Origin: Oryzias latipes
Lineage: Eukaryota > Chordata > Actinopteri > Beloniformes > Adrianichthyidae
Assembly (NCBI RefSeq): GCF_002234675.1
Contig: NC_019872.2
Span: forward strand, 11,033,950 to 11,097,949
Length of the DNA: 64,000 bases
Reading direction: 5' to 3'
Below, piece after piece: positions 42,331-53,837 of this stretch (position 1 is the first letter of the stretch; the number at the start of each line of letters is the position of its first letter). A program made the translations under genes and the position numbers. Under the pieces are notes generated by a model. The model was not told where the DNA came from and ran no database searches. It saw only the letters and a list, made by a program, of their open reading frames with translations.

Positions 42331-43053
42331 TCAGTTTTTTTCTGGGTTCAAGAGGAGGTAATTAATAGTCATCCAGGTCTTGATGTCAATGATGCAGGCG
42401 TTCAGTTTCTCTATATTGTCATTCTGGTCAGGTTTCACGGATAAATACAACTGCGTATCTTCGGCATAACAATGAAAATTAATGGTGTGTTTCCTGATTA
42501 TGTTTCCTAGGGGTAGCATATAAAGCATAAACAGGATGGGTCCTAAAACTGAGCCCTGTGGGACTCCGTAGTTAACTCGAGTGCACTGAGAGGAATGTCC
42601 ATTTGCATTAACGAACTGATACCTATCGGATAAATAGGATTTAAACCACTGGAGGGCAGATCCTCTGATCCCTATGTCATGCTCTAATCTTTGGAGTAAA
42701 ATACTGTGGTCGATAGTGTCTAAGGCTGCACTGAGGTCCAACAGGACCAGAATAGAAAGTAGTCCCTTTTCTGAGGCCAATAACAAGTCATTAGAGACTC
42801 TAACTAGTGCAGTTTCCGTGCTGTGGTGAGGTCTAAACCCCGGCTGAAAGTCTTCAAAGTGGCTGTTGTCCTGTAGGTGGCAGTAAAACTGCCTAACTAC
42901 AACTCTTTCTAGGATTTTAGAAATAATTGATATTGGTCTATAGTTGGCCAAGTTGCTAGGATCCAAACGGGGCTTTTTCAGAAGAGGTTTAACAACTGCA
43001 TATTTAAAAGACTGTGGCACATAACCCATTTCCACAGAGGTATTTATTATCAT
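42331..43053 (-). pseudogene. L2-like reverse transcriptase fragment
   Basis: 240-codon open stretch with [31 protein letters not shown], motif [14 protein letters not shown], motif [16 protein letters not shown], and motif C as [10 protein letters not shown]. The catalytic YADD is changed to YAED and AFDT to ALDT, so this polymerase would not be expected to work. It is part of the minus-strand L2-like element. Confidence 0.9.
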
Positions 43054-43091
43054 TAAAATGGAATCACTAATTAGGGGAAAGATTTCTTTAA

Positions 43092-43296
43092 CTCTTGTGC
43101 TATCCTAGGCACTTTAACATTGGGAGTTGGGTCATCTGGACCCACTAGACAGTGCTCTGAACCTTTTTTCTTCAATGATTTTTGATCTTCACTGGTGTCC
43201 ATGGATTACATGACATCTTCCCACCTTTATCCACCTTTGTCATGGTAGGGAGAACACGTCAATGTAAGGGTGGGGTCATCTAAGATAGCACAAGGG
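43092..43296. mobile_element. TTAA-flanked MITE, copy 2 (inverted)
   Basis: Same family as copy 1 in opposite orientation: CTCTTGTGCTATCCTAGG to GATAGCACAAGGG, with TTAA at 43088-43091 and 43297-43300. Inserted within the L2-like LINE between its endonuclease and RT parts, so it is younger than that LINE. Confidence 0.88.
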
Positions 43297-43799
43297 TTAA
43301 AAAGTCCAGTGGGAATTGAGTCTAACAGACAAGTTGAGGATTTGGAGGACGGAATAATTGATGTTATTTCCACTTGATCCACAGCAGTGAAGCAGTCTAA
43401 TGTTACAGAGGTTTCTTTGGATGCCTCCACTTCTACCGCTTCAGCCTGCTCTGGTCTGATAGTAGGAATAACTTGATTCAACTTATGTCTAAAATTTGAG
43501 ATTTTACTATTGAAAAACGTAAAAAATCATCAGAGCTGAGAGAAACAGGAATGTGTGGTTCTACTGAGCTCTGACTGCGAGTTAAACAAGCAATAGTGCT
43601 AAAAAGAAATCTTGGATTATTTCCATTCTCTGATATTAAGGTTGAATAGTACTGGCTTCTATCTCTACGCAGAGCTTTTTTATTATTTAATAGGCTATGT
43701 TTCCAGATATCCATAGACTGCTCTGAACCGGAGGGGCGCCATTCTCTTTCCAACTTACGGGTTACTTGTTTAAGAGAACGTGTTTCAGCGTTAAACCAT

Positions 43800-44260
43800 G
43801 GTGCTACTCGCTTTTCTATTATATGGACTCAGAGTATTTTCTCAGAATGTCACTAAGTACTGGTTGAACTGTGAGTTTAAACTCAGACACAGAACGGTCA
43901 GATAAGGTTTTCTAAGTTGTTTCTTATTCACTGGGGCAGTAGCATGTTCTAATGTAAACTGGAAGGTAATCAGAAAGTGATCAGAAATTATGGGGTTATG
44001 AGGAAGGACACTCAGCTGGCCAATCTCTATACCATGGGTTAAAACAAGGTCCAGAATGTGCTTGTGACAGTGAGTGGGTTCATTTACATTTTGGGTGAAA
44101 CCAACATCATCTAAGAAAGCTGCAAAAGCATTTCCTAAACAGTCACTGGGGTCATCAACATGAATATTGAAATCCCCTAATATTGTAATTTGATCAGAAT
44201 CTAAAACAATAGTTGATAGGATGTTGGAAAACTATCGCCGGGGGGGGGGGATAAATATTC
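43800..44260 (-). pseudogene. L2-like endonuclease segment
   Basis: Minus-strand translation shows LDSDQITILGDFNIHV followed by DPSDCLGNAFAAFLDDV, NEPTHCHKHILDLVLTHG and a SDH motif near LPHNPIISDHFLI. These are typical APE-type endonuclease motifs of LINEs. It is interrupted by frameshifts and a poly(G) run at 44241-44250. Confidence 0.75.
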
Positions 44261-44389
44261 ATGAATAAAACAGGTTTTCAAGTCTTCCTGTTTTGGTGAT
44301 TTATAGACAATATGATGCTTTCAAATGAGTTATAAACATTTTTAACTTTAGGGCTGAGAAGTAAGCTAGACTGTGATATTACTGCCAAA

Positions 44390-44745
44390 CTGGGCGACAG
44401 TGGCTCAGGCGGTTGAGCAGGTCGTTCAAAGATCGAATGGTCGGCGGTTTGATCCCCGCTCCCCCCAGCCAACTGTCGTTGCGTCCTTGGGCAAGACACT
44501 TCACCCTCCTTGCCTCCAGTGTGGCTCCACTGGTGTGTGAATGTGTATGAATGTCCCAGTGATGGTTAGAGGGACCGCAGGCGCGAACTGGCAGCCACAC
44601 CTCTGTCAATCTGCCCCAGGGCAGCTGTGCCTACATCAGTGGTTTACATCACCAAGTATGAATTAGGAGTGAATGAAAAATGGACACACTGTAGGCGCTT
44701 TGAGTGTCTTGAAAAGCGCAGATATATCTAATCCATTATTATTAT
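44390..44745 (+). mobile_element. tRNA-derived SINE inside the L2-like LINE
   Basis: Starts GGGCGACAGTGGCTCAGGCG (box A-like), with GGTTTGATCCC (box B) about 60 bases in. The body has TCCTTGGGCAAGACACTTCA and GCCTCCAGTGTGGCTCCACT, and ends with GCGCTTTGAG. It is a different family from the SINE at 17412. It splits the endonuclease reading of the LINE. Confidence 0.8.
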
Positions 44746-44752
44746 AAAGCAC

Positions 44753-45169
44753 CTACTTTCCCTGAAATCCTGGATTTCTGATAGTTAGCATAAGTGGTGG
44801 TGGTGGGGGGGTTGCTTCATTCAGTATAACATATTCATCCTGTTGGAGCCAAGTTTCTGTTATGGCTAGAAGACTAAGGTTGTTATCATTGATAGACTCA
44901 TTGAATAAGAGGGACTTAGAGGAAATGGATCGAATGTTTAATAAACCGCATTTAATGACATCATAATTCTGCTTGTGGGTACTGCTGTCTGTCACTTTAA
45001 GGTTTCTGTCACGCGCTCCTTTCACTTGTCTTTCAGCACATAAGCTAGAGCTAGGACCTGCTTGACTTTCCCTGCATGGGTTTTGCACTAGCACTAACCC
45101 TAAGGGAGGCTCAGAGGAGCGTTTTAAACTGCTGCTCTGCGCCCGGGTCTCGTCTCTGGGTTGTCTCAT
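44753..45169 (-). pseudogene. L2-like ORF N-terminus with endonuclease start
   Basis: Minus-strand reading contains GLLNIRSISSKSLLFNE followed by LSLLAITETWLQQDE, the conserved opening of APE-type endonuclease in L2/CR1-like LINEs. Upstream residues are low-complexity and family-specific. It loses frame at the SINE insertion. Confidence 0.75.
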
Positions 45170-45180
45170 ACTTTTCTTTC

Positions 45181-47184
45181 ACATGTAAATTTTTAACGAA
45201 ATCACTAAAATCCTTCAAATTATGCAGGAAATATCCATTATCATTTTCTTAGACATGATTTGATCGCATATCATTTGCGTATAATTCTTTGGGCCGACAT
45301 TTAAATCCTTTTTCATGACAAGCCAATTGGAATAATTCATAATAAGATACCATTAAATGTCTATAAAATAGCACGATTTTTTCTACAACACGAAAGAGTT
45401 TGCTGTCATAACTACAGTAGGTCTAGAATTTCATTAGCAGTCTCCTTTCAAACTAAAGCAAATCAGCAGACCAGCTCTAGCAAAAATGTCACTTGATTAA
45501 AATGAAAGTCTCTCTCCATGTTGACTAAAAGGACTGGTGTATTTTGGAGAAACAGGAGATCTTTGTAAATACAGGAGGCTTTAGGGAGCTTTTTAGATAC
45601 TGGTTTGATGTCACCTCATTGGCACACTTGGAGAAGACTGGGTCACTTATGTCAGTGGTTTAAATAAGACATGCCCCACCTGTCAGTTCACAAGGCTGTA
45701 ATCCCAAATCTAGAGCTCCCGGTCTTAATTTTATGGATTTGACAATGGGTTACATGCAGGGATGTCCTCGTGATTTATTGGTTTAAGTTGACTGAATCAT
45801 ATTTATTAATAAGCAGGATTGTACAGTTTTACAGAGAAATCCGAGACTACTATACCTGTTTTGTAGTGTTTAGAACATCAACAATATGCAAATCCTAACA
45901 TATAGTCAAGATTTTTCTATGAATATATGCTGGTCTTTGCAGCACAATACACAAAGGGCCTGAAAGCAGGATACATCCCTTAAATCCTCTGGCATTGTTT
46001 CCATGTTACCTCCACGGGCTTCCACATACGTCTCACCCACATGCAATGAGGCATTAAAAAGGTTGTGCTTTTTTTGCATAAAGGGTCAAAAAGGTCTCAC
46101 TTTTCCTTCCCCAGAGCAAACATGCAAAGCTCTTTCTGAGCTGCTGCATCATTGCACAGCTATTGCAAAGCCAATGACCATCCACGCCATGTCACTCAAA
46201 ACAGTGTTGGAGCTATGGGCATTTTTGCGGGCTAAAGTCATGTCATCTGAGATGTTTAATTGGCCCCGGACTACCACAGGGGGCCAGCAGACGGCATTCC
46301 TCTTCTGCCAGCCAGCCTCTATGTTACTCCTCGACGCGTGGCTGCAGTCTGTGGAACCGTGCATGCGAGCCCCCGCAAACCTGAGCTGCAGGGGTTTTTC
46401 ATTACCAGTGAAGTGGATGTCTCCAAACGACTTGATTTAAATGTAGATTTTTTTTTCCTTCAGTGAATTAAAAATTAACTACATCATCTAAAAGACAAGA
46501 AGCTGGCAGGTCAACTCCATCTCTGCTGGCTCTGACCACACTGTTTTAGAGATGTCAACCGAGCTCTGACGGGAATCAGCCAGGTCTGAAGGCAAAAGCT
46601 TTTTTGCGGGAAGTGAATCCTTACTATACGGAAAATTCTGTCTCCAGTTCCAGTTGGTGCTGCTTCAGGTAACTGTGACCTATTGGCTTTTGACAGTTCT
46701 CTACATGCTAGTATGGCTTTTTATTATAATATTATATTTTTGTAAATTGCTTTTGATTTCCTGAAAAGTATTAGCGTTTTATTGCACCTCATGAGCTTAC
46801 AATTAACAGCTCAAGTGCACAAGGTCATTGAGGTAGTGGTAGGAGAGTCTTTTAAGGGTTAAATCAGGCAAATGCCCTGATATAAAAAGCTTGTACCTTG
46901 AGTAAAGGAGAGCATGCAAAGCCCAGGCCTCAAAACCAGTCTGTCAAAGCTCTCTAATTATTTAATCCCACTGCAGCTTTCGGTGCATGATGAAACTGGT
47001 GACTGCAGTGCGTGTATTTATAAGACTCCAAACGGGTGGTTTCATCACATGCTTTATCAGAGAGTCTGATGCTTTCATTCAAACCAAACACCTGCTGAGT
47101 TCAGCATGTAGTCTCTGTGTAAAAGTTACACGGCTGGATAAACATCACATTAAAACACACTCAAGGAAAAAATAACTTTTTCTT
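45181..47184. other. intergenic upstream of map3k7cl, no gene recognised
   Basis: The sequence between about 45860 and 47160 looks unique and less AT-biased than its surroundings. It includes a 145-codon open frame (46003-46437) with no recognisable protein features. The base composition would fit conserved regulatory DNA, but I cannot test conservation here. Confidence 0.45.
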
Positions 47185-47188
47185 TTAA

Positions 47189-47390
47189 CCCTTGTGCTAT
47201 CCTAGGCACTTTAACATTGGGAGTTGGGTCATCTAGACCCACTAGACAGTGCGCTGAACCTTTTTTTTTAATGATTTGTGATCTTCACTGGTGTCCATGG
47301 ATTACATGAAATCTTTCCACCTTTATCCACCTGTGTCATGGTAGGGAGAACACGTCAATGTAAGGGTGGGGTCATAAGATAGGACAAGGG
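47189..47390. mobile_element. TTAA-flanked MITE, copy 3 (inverted)
   Basis: CCCTTGTGCTATCCTAGG to GACAAGGG, with TTAA at 47185-47188 and 47391-47394. Same orientation as copy 2 and about 90 percent alike by eye. Non-coding. Confidence 0.88.
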
Positions 47391-47901
47391 TTAAAATGCA
47401 AAAGGTGTAGCCTAAAAATAGGAAATAAATACTAATCTTATGAAGAAAATCACTAAAAAGTAGTAAAATTAAATATGCAGCACGTAATTTGTTTTATCAA
47501 GAAATCTTATTATAAGATACCAAAATCTATAACATGGAGTTCCACACAAGAATTCCAAAAATAAAATGAAAAGCTAAAAAAGCTACAGTTAGAATCAAAT
47601 AAACATTTTTTTCATCCAATCCAGTAATTTGTTTTTTGCCAGTTCTGAGCAACTGGTTTGTATTTTTTTTTTTCATTTCTATGTACCTAATTGTAGTTCC
47701 ATTTGATGACAGTGTCAAAAAACTAGTGTAATAAGTGGAAATCACTCAAATAAAAAAACAACAACACAATCTTAATACAAGTTGGATGATCTTAATAAAT
47801 CCTCATAAGATCCATTCTTAGAGCATAAATTTAAATTTTTGTTTCCAAAAGATATTGACAATGAATACCAGTCTAACTCATAAACAGTCATTGAACTGAA
47901 T

Positions 47902-48978
47902 CCCTTGTGATATCTTAGATCAGTGTTTTTCAACCTTTTCTGAGCCACGGCACACTTTAACCTTAAAAAAAATCCCGCGGCACACCAGCATCCAAAAATT
48001 AAAAAAAAGAAGGATAAACTCATAGTCTGTATTGATCTACAGCCCCTCCACAATCTCACATGCATTTTTGAGATAATTGTTGCAGAAAAAGCTGGAAACT
48101 GCAGCTGTTTTTTTCTAAACATGCAATAAAAGTTAAGTTAGAAGATTTAAAAATAGTTTGATGTGTGTTCGTTGGTTTCAAGACGTCTAACGACAGATCT
48201 CCTTGTGCCCTGTCACTCTCACAACCCAATGCATCATGGGAGATGTAGTGCATAAAACGGCCGGAGATCGGTTTTCGGAGCTTCATTGTTTTGTTCACTT
48301 GTTCCACAGTCTGATACCGGATTCTGTGGAAAGCTGCAGCGCAAAAGACGAGCTTTAGCTGGTATTTTTGTTAGAACTGAGCGACTTTACGAGCTAAATC
48401 GGGACATGGAAGTGAAGACTTTAACCACTTCTGATTGGTCAGACTGATGACGTGATTAAGCCCCTCAAGAATGATTGGTGGAGACAGTCAAAGGGACGGG
48501 ACTTTTCCCAAATACAGCCGGAGCTGCAGCTGAATCGCGGTACGGTCATTCTTATCAAAATGTCTTTAATAAAATAAAATAAACCCAAAGAAAAAGTATT
48601 TTACGATCTTTTATATTCCTAACTCCTCAGTGTTTTATCAGGGCCTGTTTGGATGAACAGAGAGCTGAAATCCTGGAGATGGGAAATGTTTTTAGATCAG
48701 TTAATGAGGGCAATTTTCCACGGCACACTTGACCATCTCCCACGGCACACTAGTGTGCCGCGGCACACTGGTTGAAAAACACTGTCTTAGATGACCCCAC
48801 CCTTACATTCACGTGTTATTCCTACCATGACAAAGGTGGATAAAGGTGGAAAGATTTCATGTAATCCATGGACACCAGTGAAGATCACAAATCATTGAAG
48901 AAAAAAGGTTCAGAGCACTGTCTAGTGGGTCTAGATGACCCAACTCCCAATGTTAAAGTGCCTAGGATAGCACAAGGG
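47902..48978. mobile_element. TTAA-type MITE, copy 4, split by a hAT element
   Basis: The first 19 bases (CCCTTGTGATATCTTAGAT) lie at 47902-47920. The rest resumes at 48785-48978 with GACCCCACCCTTACATTC and ends GATAGCACAAGGG. An 864-bp hAT element sits between. The flanking TTAA has decayed on the left (GAAT) and reads TTAC on the right. Confidence 0.88.
47921..48784. mobile_element. non-autonomous hAT transposon nested in the MITE
   Basis: Terminal inverted repeats CAGTGTTTTTCAACC and GGTTGAAAAACACTG, with subterminal GCGGCACAC repeats. A perfect 8-bp TSD TCTTAGAT is present at 47913-47920 and 48785-48792, of which the second copy is duplicated MITE sequence. No transposase ORF. Confidence 0.92.
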
Positions 48979-49349
48979 TTACAATACCATTCTGAAAATT
49001 GAACCAAAAATTACTGAGAAATTTGAGGTTTTTTGAGTCTAACATCAAAATTTTGTATTGTCAAGAGAATGGAGCAAAGGCTAACTCATTTTAGCATAAA
49101 TTCCTCATTTCTGAAAAGGTGTAGAGACAACTTAAAACCTGGTAAAATATCTTAATTGTCTAAAATTAAGGTTTTAAATTTTTAATCAGATTTGCAGATT
49201 TGATTGCAAAAGTTTGCAGAGTGAAAAGCAGGAAGCAACATTGCTTGCATATACAGCTAAAATATTAGATTATATATGTATATGAATATTAAATGTTGGA
49301 ATATGTTAACAGCTTTGTTTTTTGTTCATGTTGCCTCATGAAGGAATAA

Positions 49350-49425
49350 ATGATAACCTCAACCAGAAGAGTGTCTCCCGATAAATCTGAAGTTAGAATC
49401 GCCTTCAGCCTTGATGATGCATCAG
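49350..49425 (+). CDS. map3k7cl: map3k7cl coding exon 1
   Basis: ATG at 49350, then ITSTRRVSPDKSEVRIAFSL and DDAS plus one base of a Gly codon. The donor is GTATCC, a non-ideal site. RIAFSL.DAS is the conserved N-terminal block of the family and fixes the reading frame. Confidence 0.88.
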
Positions 49426-52400
49426 GTATCCGCAGTTACACACATACAGTACATACCACACACGCGCACACACCTGTGCTCCTGCAATGATCTAAAAGTG
49501 ACGCTAAGAACTTATTTTGAGTTTGGTCCATCCTATTACTCATCTGATCATTTAACACCAGATAAAGCCCGCTCTCAGTGCGCTTCCAGTATGTGCGGGA
49601 CATGTGTGTGACATTCTTCCAACCAAAACAGCTACAATCTGGCCTGTGTGACAACCCCCCACTGCTCCCACTCACTTCAACTATGATTGCTCTTCTGTCT
49701 GTGGAAACAGGTGCTCTCGCTATTTCTGTGGGATCACAACATGGTAAAAAGCAAACACATGCATATGCACAGCTGTGCACTTGTCTCACCAAATCCAAAC
49801 TTCATCATCCAAGAAAAAAACCAACCAAAAAAACAAGAATAAAGCAAAATGTTAAATGTCTTCAGGTGTTGTAACTGTTCCACAACTGCCACATTCTGAC
49901 TGTTGACTCACATACCTCTGAGAGTATAGGTGCTGCCTGTCAGGATGTTTTACTACAGCAGGGTCAGGCACTGGGACAGCAGCTGCAGCTTTGCAATAGA
50001 GTCAGGTTTCTCCTCTAATACTGACAGTGTTTGGCTGCCTGATTCACTCTTCAGCTTTTAGAACACTGGCCTATATTTATAAGCAGTTAACACTTCCAGT
50101 TCTTCTCCACCCATCTCTGATCCTCCTTGTCTTTCCCTCAGGAGATAATATGAAGGGCTGCTGCAGAAGCAGCCCTCTCAATGCGCTAGCGGTCTATTTG
50201 AAAACCTCATGATTGATCGTTTTCAAGTGGCTTTGTGGCTTTTGCTTGAATTGCCCTCAGCTCCTAACAAGGGTCCCTCTAGATCAGGGGTGTCAGAATC
50301 CAGGCCTCGAGGGCCAGTGTCTTACATGTTTTCCAATCAACCTGCCGCTGAAGCTCCTTCCTGGCTAAACACACCTGATCCAGGTAATCAGCAGCAGACA
50401 AGGCAGGATTTCTGGAAAACCAGAAAAAGGCCTGGAGTTTGACACCACTGCAGTCTAGACAGAAGACGCTCTGCTTTAAATAACTAACAAAGAAGAACAA
50501 AAGTGCAGAGCTGCTTCAATCACATAGGAGTTCTCCACATGTTCCACAACTTTGAAGAGCTGAGAACCGGAAGACAACCCGTCCGGATTCTATCTGGCCA
50601 CCTGTCTGTCTGAATCCTTCTGTTTTGTTCTTCTTGGCTGTCCTGGCAGCCACTCTGCCTGATACAGGGTTTGACCCTTTGTGCTCTTATCTTCAAACTT
50701 GACAGCTCATTACTGTGCTTCAGAAAAACTGTATGGCACTGGGTTGCTGTCTTGTGACGTTCTCTGAGCACAGTTTGTAGTTTTTTTGTTTGTTTGCTTT
50801 ATTTTAGACCATTGATGTACTTTCAGGAAAGCAATTTGATTTGGATGTTGTTGTGCTGTCATTTTGTCGTAAATCAGACTTAATATTACCTTAGTGTAAT
50901 GGGTGACACATCAAAGACTGCAGAGCTGCCAGATGACCCACCTTTTAAAAATGTAGGTCCTCTTTTGGGTTGGGTTTGGATTGCTGAGTGATGAAGATAG
51001 AGATTAAGATTAAGATTGAGATTAAATTGACAGGTGCCACGTTTGTGGTAGTGCAGACTCCATTTTCAGTGTCTATTTTGAGACGCATACATTAAAAGTA
51101 ATAAATCAGGGTTTTTTCTTAATAAATGGTCACCAAACTCTGAAAATGAGCGAGTAAATACAAAAACCTAAACTGAGGAATAGCTGCCTTTCAGTACGAG
51201 TTATGACAATGGAGGTAAGACATTGTTTTTCTATGTTTAGAACAAATAATAATAATAATAAAGGACAGTTTGTAACAAGTAATCTTCAAAACTTTTTTAG
51301 CTATGTGTTTATTCATTCAATAATGTTTTTGAAAGGTGAAAAACATAATACAGTTATTTCTTGGTACCTCAGTTTTTTTCCAAACAGTAATCTTTGTCTG
51401 ACTGTGAATATTACTGTTTGTTTTATAGTAATTTTTATAATAATTAACAAACACAACATGGTCTCCAAATTACTGTTTCATGCATGTAATTCTTGCACAA
51501 ATGCTTTATTACCGCACAATCAATATATCTTGTTGGAATGTTGCCTTTTTATCCTTTAACAATCTAAAATAGTCCAGGTCATGAATTTTAACTTCCACAT
51601 GTGAGATTTTAGATTGTCAATATTGGGTAGTAGTCTGCTGCTGATTGTTTGGATGTCTTTTAGGATATTTCTCCTTAAAAGCAGCTTGTTTACAGTGTAT
51701 TAATCTTTAGGCTTTTCTTCTTCTCCAACAGCTTTAACATTTGTGTTGTAAAATTCTGGGGTTAAAAATAAAAAATAAGAAAAAATTAAAAAGTGCTTTA
51801 ACTGTACTTTCTTACTTTATACTGTTTTTTATTTATTTAGAAACTTAATCTAGTCTAAGATTTCACAACTGAACTTAACTAATAAAACAATGTAATTTTG
51901 TATTTTAGGTGTTAAAGATGTGGAGGATCCTTCCCAGACCTTTCCTGATCTTGAACAGCGCTTACAGGTAAAAACATTGTTTGTATTTTCTAAAAAAGCA
52001 GTAAAGGAAAAAGTCTACGAGAAATTTTTAAAACAAAAAGAAAGAGAATAGAGTCAAAACAATTTCATATTTTTTATAATAATCTCTCATTGTCGGTCTG
52101 TTAACATTTTTTTTTATTGTAAAAACTGTCTCATACAATGCACTTTAACTATAAAATTGTATTTATGAAGTTTTAAATTAATTACAAGAAACAATAAGAT
52201 ATTTGTAAAAAAAAAAAAAGCTTTCAGTTGCAAAATGAGGCACTTTAACAAGTAAATGTTTGGATTAAGCTTATAGCATCTAGGTTTGTCCTTAAAAAAA
52301 GGCAGAAAACATCCACATCATAGTTTTTTCTTTTGGGCAATTCTCCCCAACCGTACCCACATTTATTTTTATTGCTCTTAAATCTAATTATAATAACATG

Positions 52401-53797
52401 CTTTTCTTTTAAATTCTTGAAATGAATGCATTTATTTTTCCTTTAAACATAAAATAAACAATAGAAAATAAACTGCAAATCTCTTTTTGATAAATTGACT
52501 TTTTGTAATTACTGATTTAATTAATCTACATCAAATGTTAGAACAGATCATTTAAAATACTATATTTTGAACACTTGTGAATCTTATTTTTAGTCGAAGG
52601 GAGAAGATATGACATTCAACCAATAGATCACAATTTTAAACTGAGAATTCAGAAAATTGTAGCAATTCCAAGTTAAACTACAATTTACAAATATTTAAGG
52701 TAAAAATTCAGTTAATCTTATAACACTGTATTAGAATTGCTTTGAAAATATTTTTTTTAAATTGTACAGTGAATTATTTAGTGTCAATCTTTAATTGCCC
52801 CTAATTGGATTTGGTTCATTTAGCTAGCACTAACTAAAATCCTGTATCACAAATGTTCTTTCCTTGTAACTCCTAATGGCTTAAGTTAAAACAGAAAACA
52901 TCTTCACAGCTTTTGCTTTTATTCTGAAAACAGCAGAATTTTCCAAATGCATTCTAGTATTTTACAAAAACCACTGGTGCTAGTATAAAAAACAACAACA
53001 TGCTTTTGACCCTGTTCTGCTAACATGTTGCAGCCAGTGCCACCATGTGCGACTCTGAGGGAGAGTGTCCAGGTGTATAAGGAACACTGCAGGATGGCGA
53101 GGGAGTTTCACCAGGTCAAACATGAGATCGCTGTGCTTGAGGAGCGCAAGTGAGAAACTGACTACCACACTGCCCTACACCATGTAAAAATGTACAAATT
53201 CATAGCAAAATTGCAAAAAAATTATTGTTCAAAATAGATTCCTAGAGATATAGAAGTTTATTTTTAACCCCTTAATCTCAAGTAATTTTGTAAATAGCCA
53301 AATAATTTTCTATTTAATTATGTAATTTGAAAATGCATTTTTCAATTTAAATGTCAATATGAAAAATTTAAATACAAACGTTTTTTTATTTTGAATAAAA
53401 GCAAAATTAGTTGCGTTTTAAATTGCCAAGTAACTTTTTTTTTTTTTTTTTTTAATTTGTCCTGTCCAACAGCTGGGCAGACAGATGAGAGCTGAGGGCC
53501 TCTTGTGTTGGACATATTTTACTTTAACAAGAGGGGTTATTAATCTTCAGACAAACCAAAGGTATGTCTGAATAAACCCCTTTGTAATTGAGGCCAAACT
53601 TTATTAATTTCAATCATGTCTGAAAAATCTTTGGTGTTGGACCGGACGGAAAAGGAAAGAGGGGAAGAAGAGAGAGGGACGTTAGAGAGAGGGGGGGGTA
53701 GGAGGGTGATAATAGGAGGGGAAGGGGGGTAAGACCATGAAGCAGCATAAAGCAACACGTTTACTGGTTGTTAATCATTATGGTAAGGTTCAAATGT

Positions 53798-53837
<40 letters not shown>

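Larger units (their letters stand above)
40905..45180 (-). mobile_element. L2-like non-LTR retrotransposon, degenerate, near full length
   Basis: Read on the minus strand, it starts near 45180 with APE-type endonuclease sequence. It continues through an EN segment with GDFNIHVDDP (about 44190) and reverse transcriptase (43053-42331), then a long 3' UTR, ending in GGGCTATACAAATAAAATT and repeated GAATT units at about 40905. A MITE (43092-43296) and a SINE (44390-44745) have inserted into it, and frameshifts are frequent. Dead copy. Confidence 0.85.

Noticed and set aside
43227..43481. 84-codon minus-strand ORF as a separate gene
   Set aside because: Part of it is the inserted MITE and part is the linker of the dead L2-like LINE.
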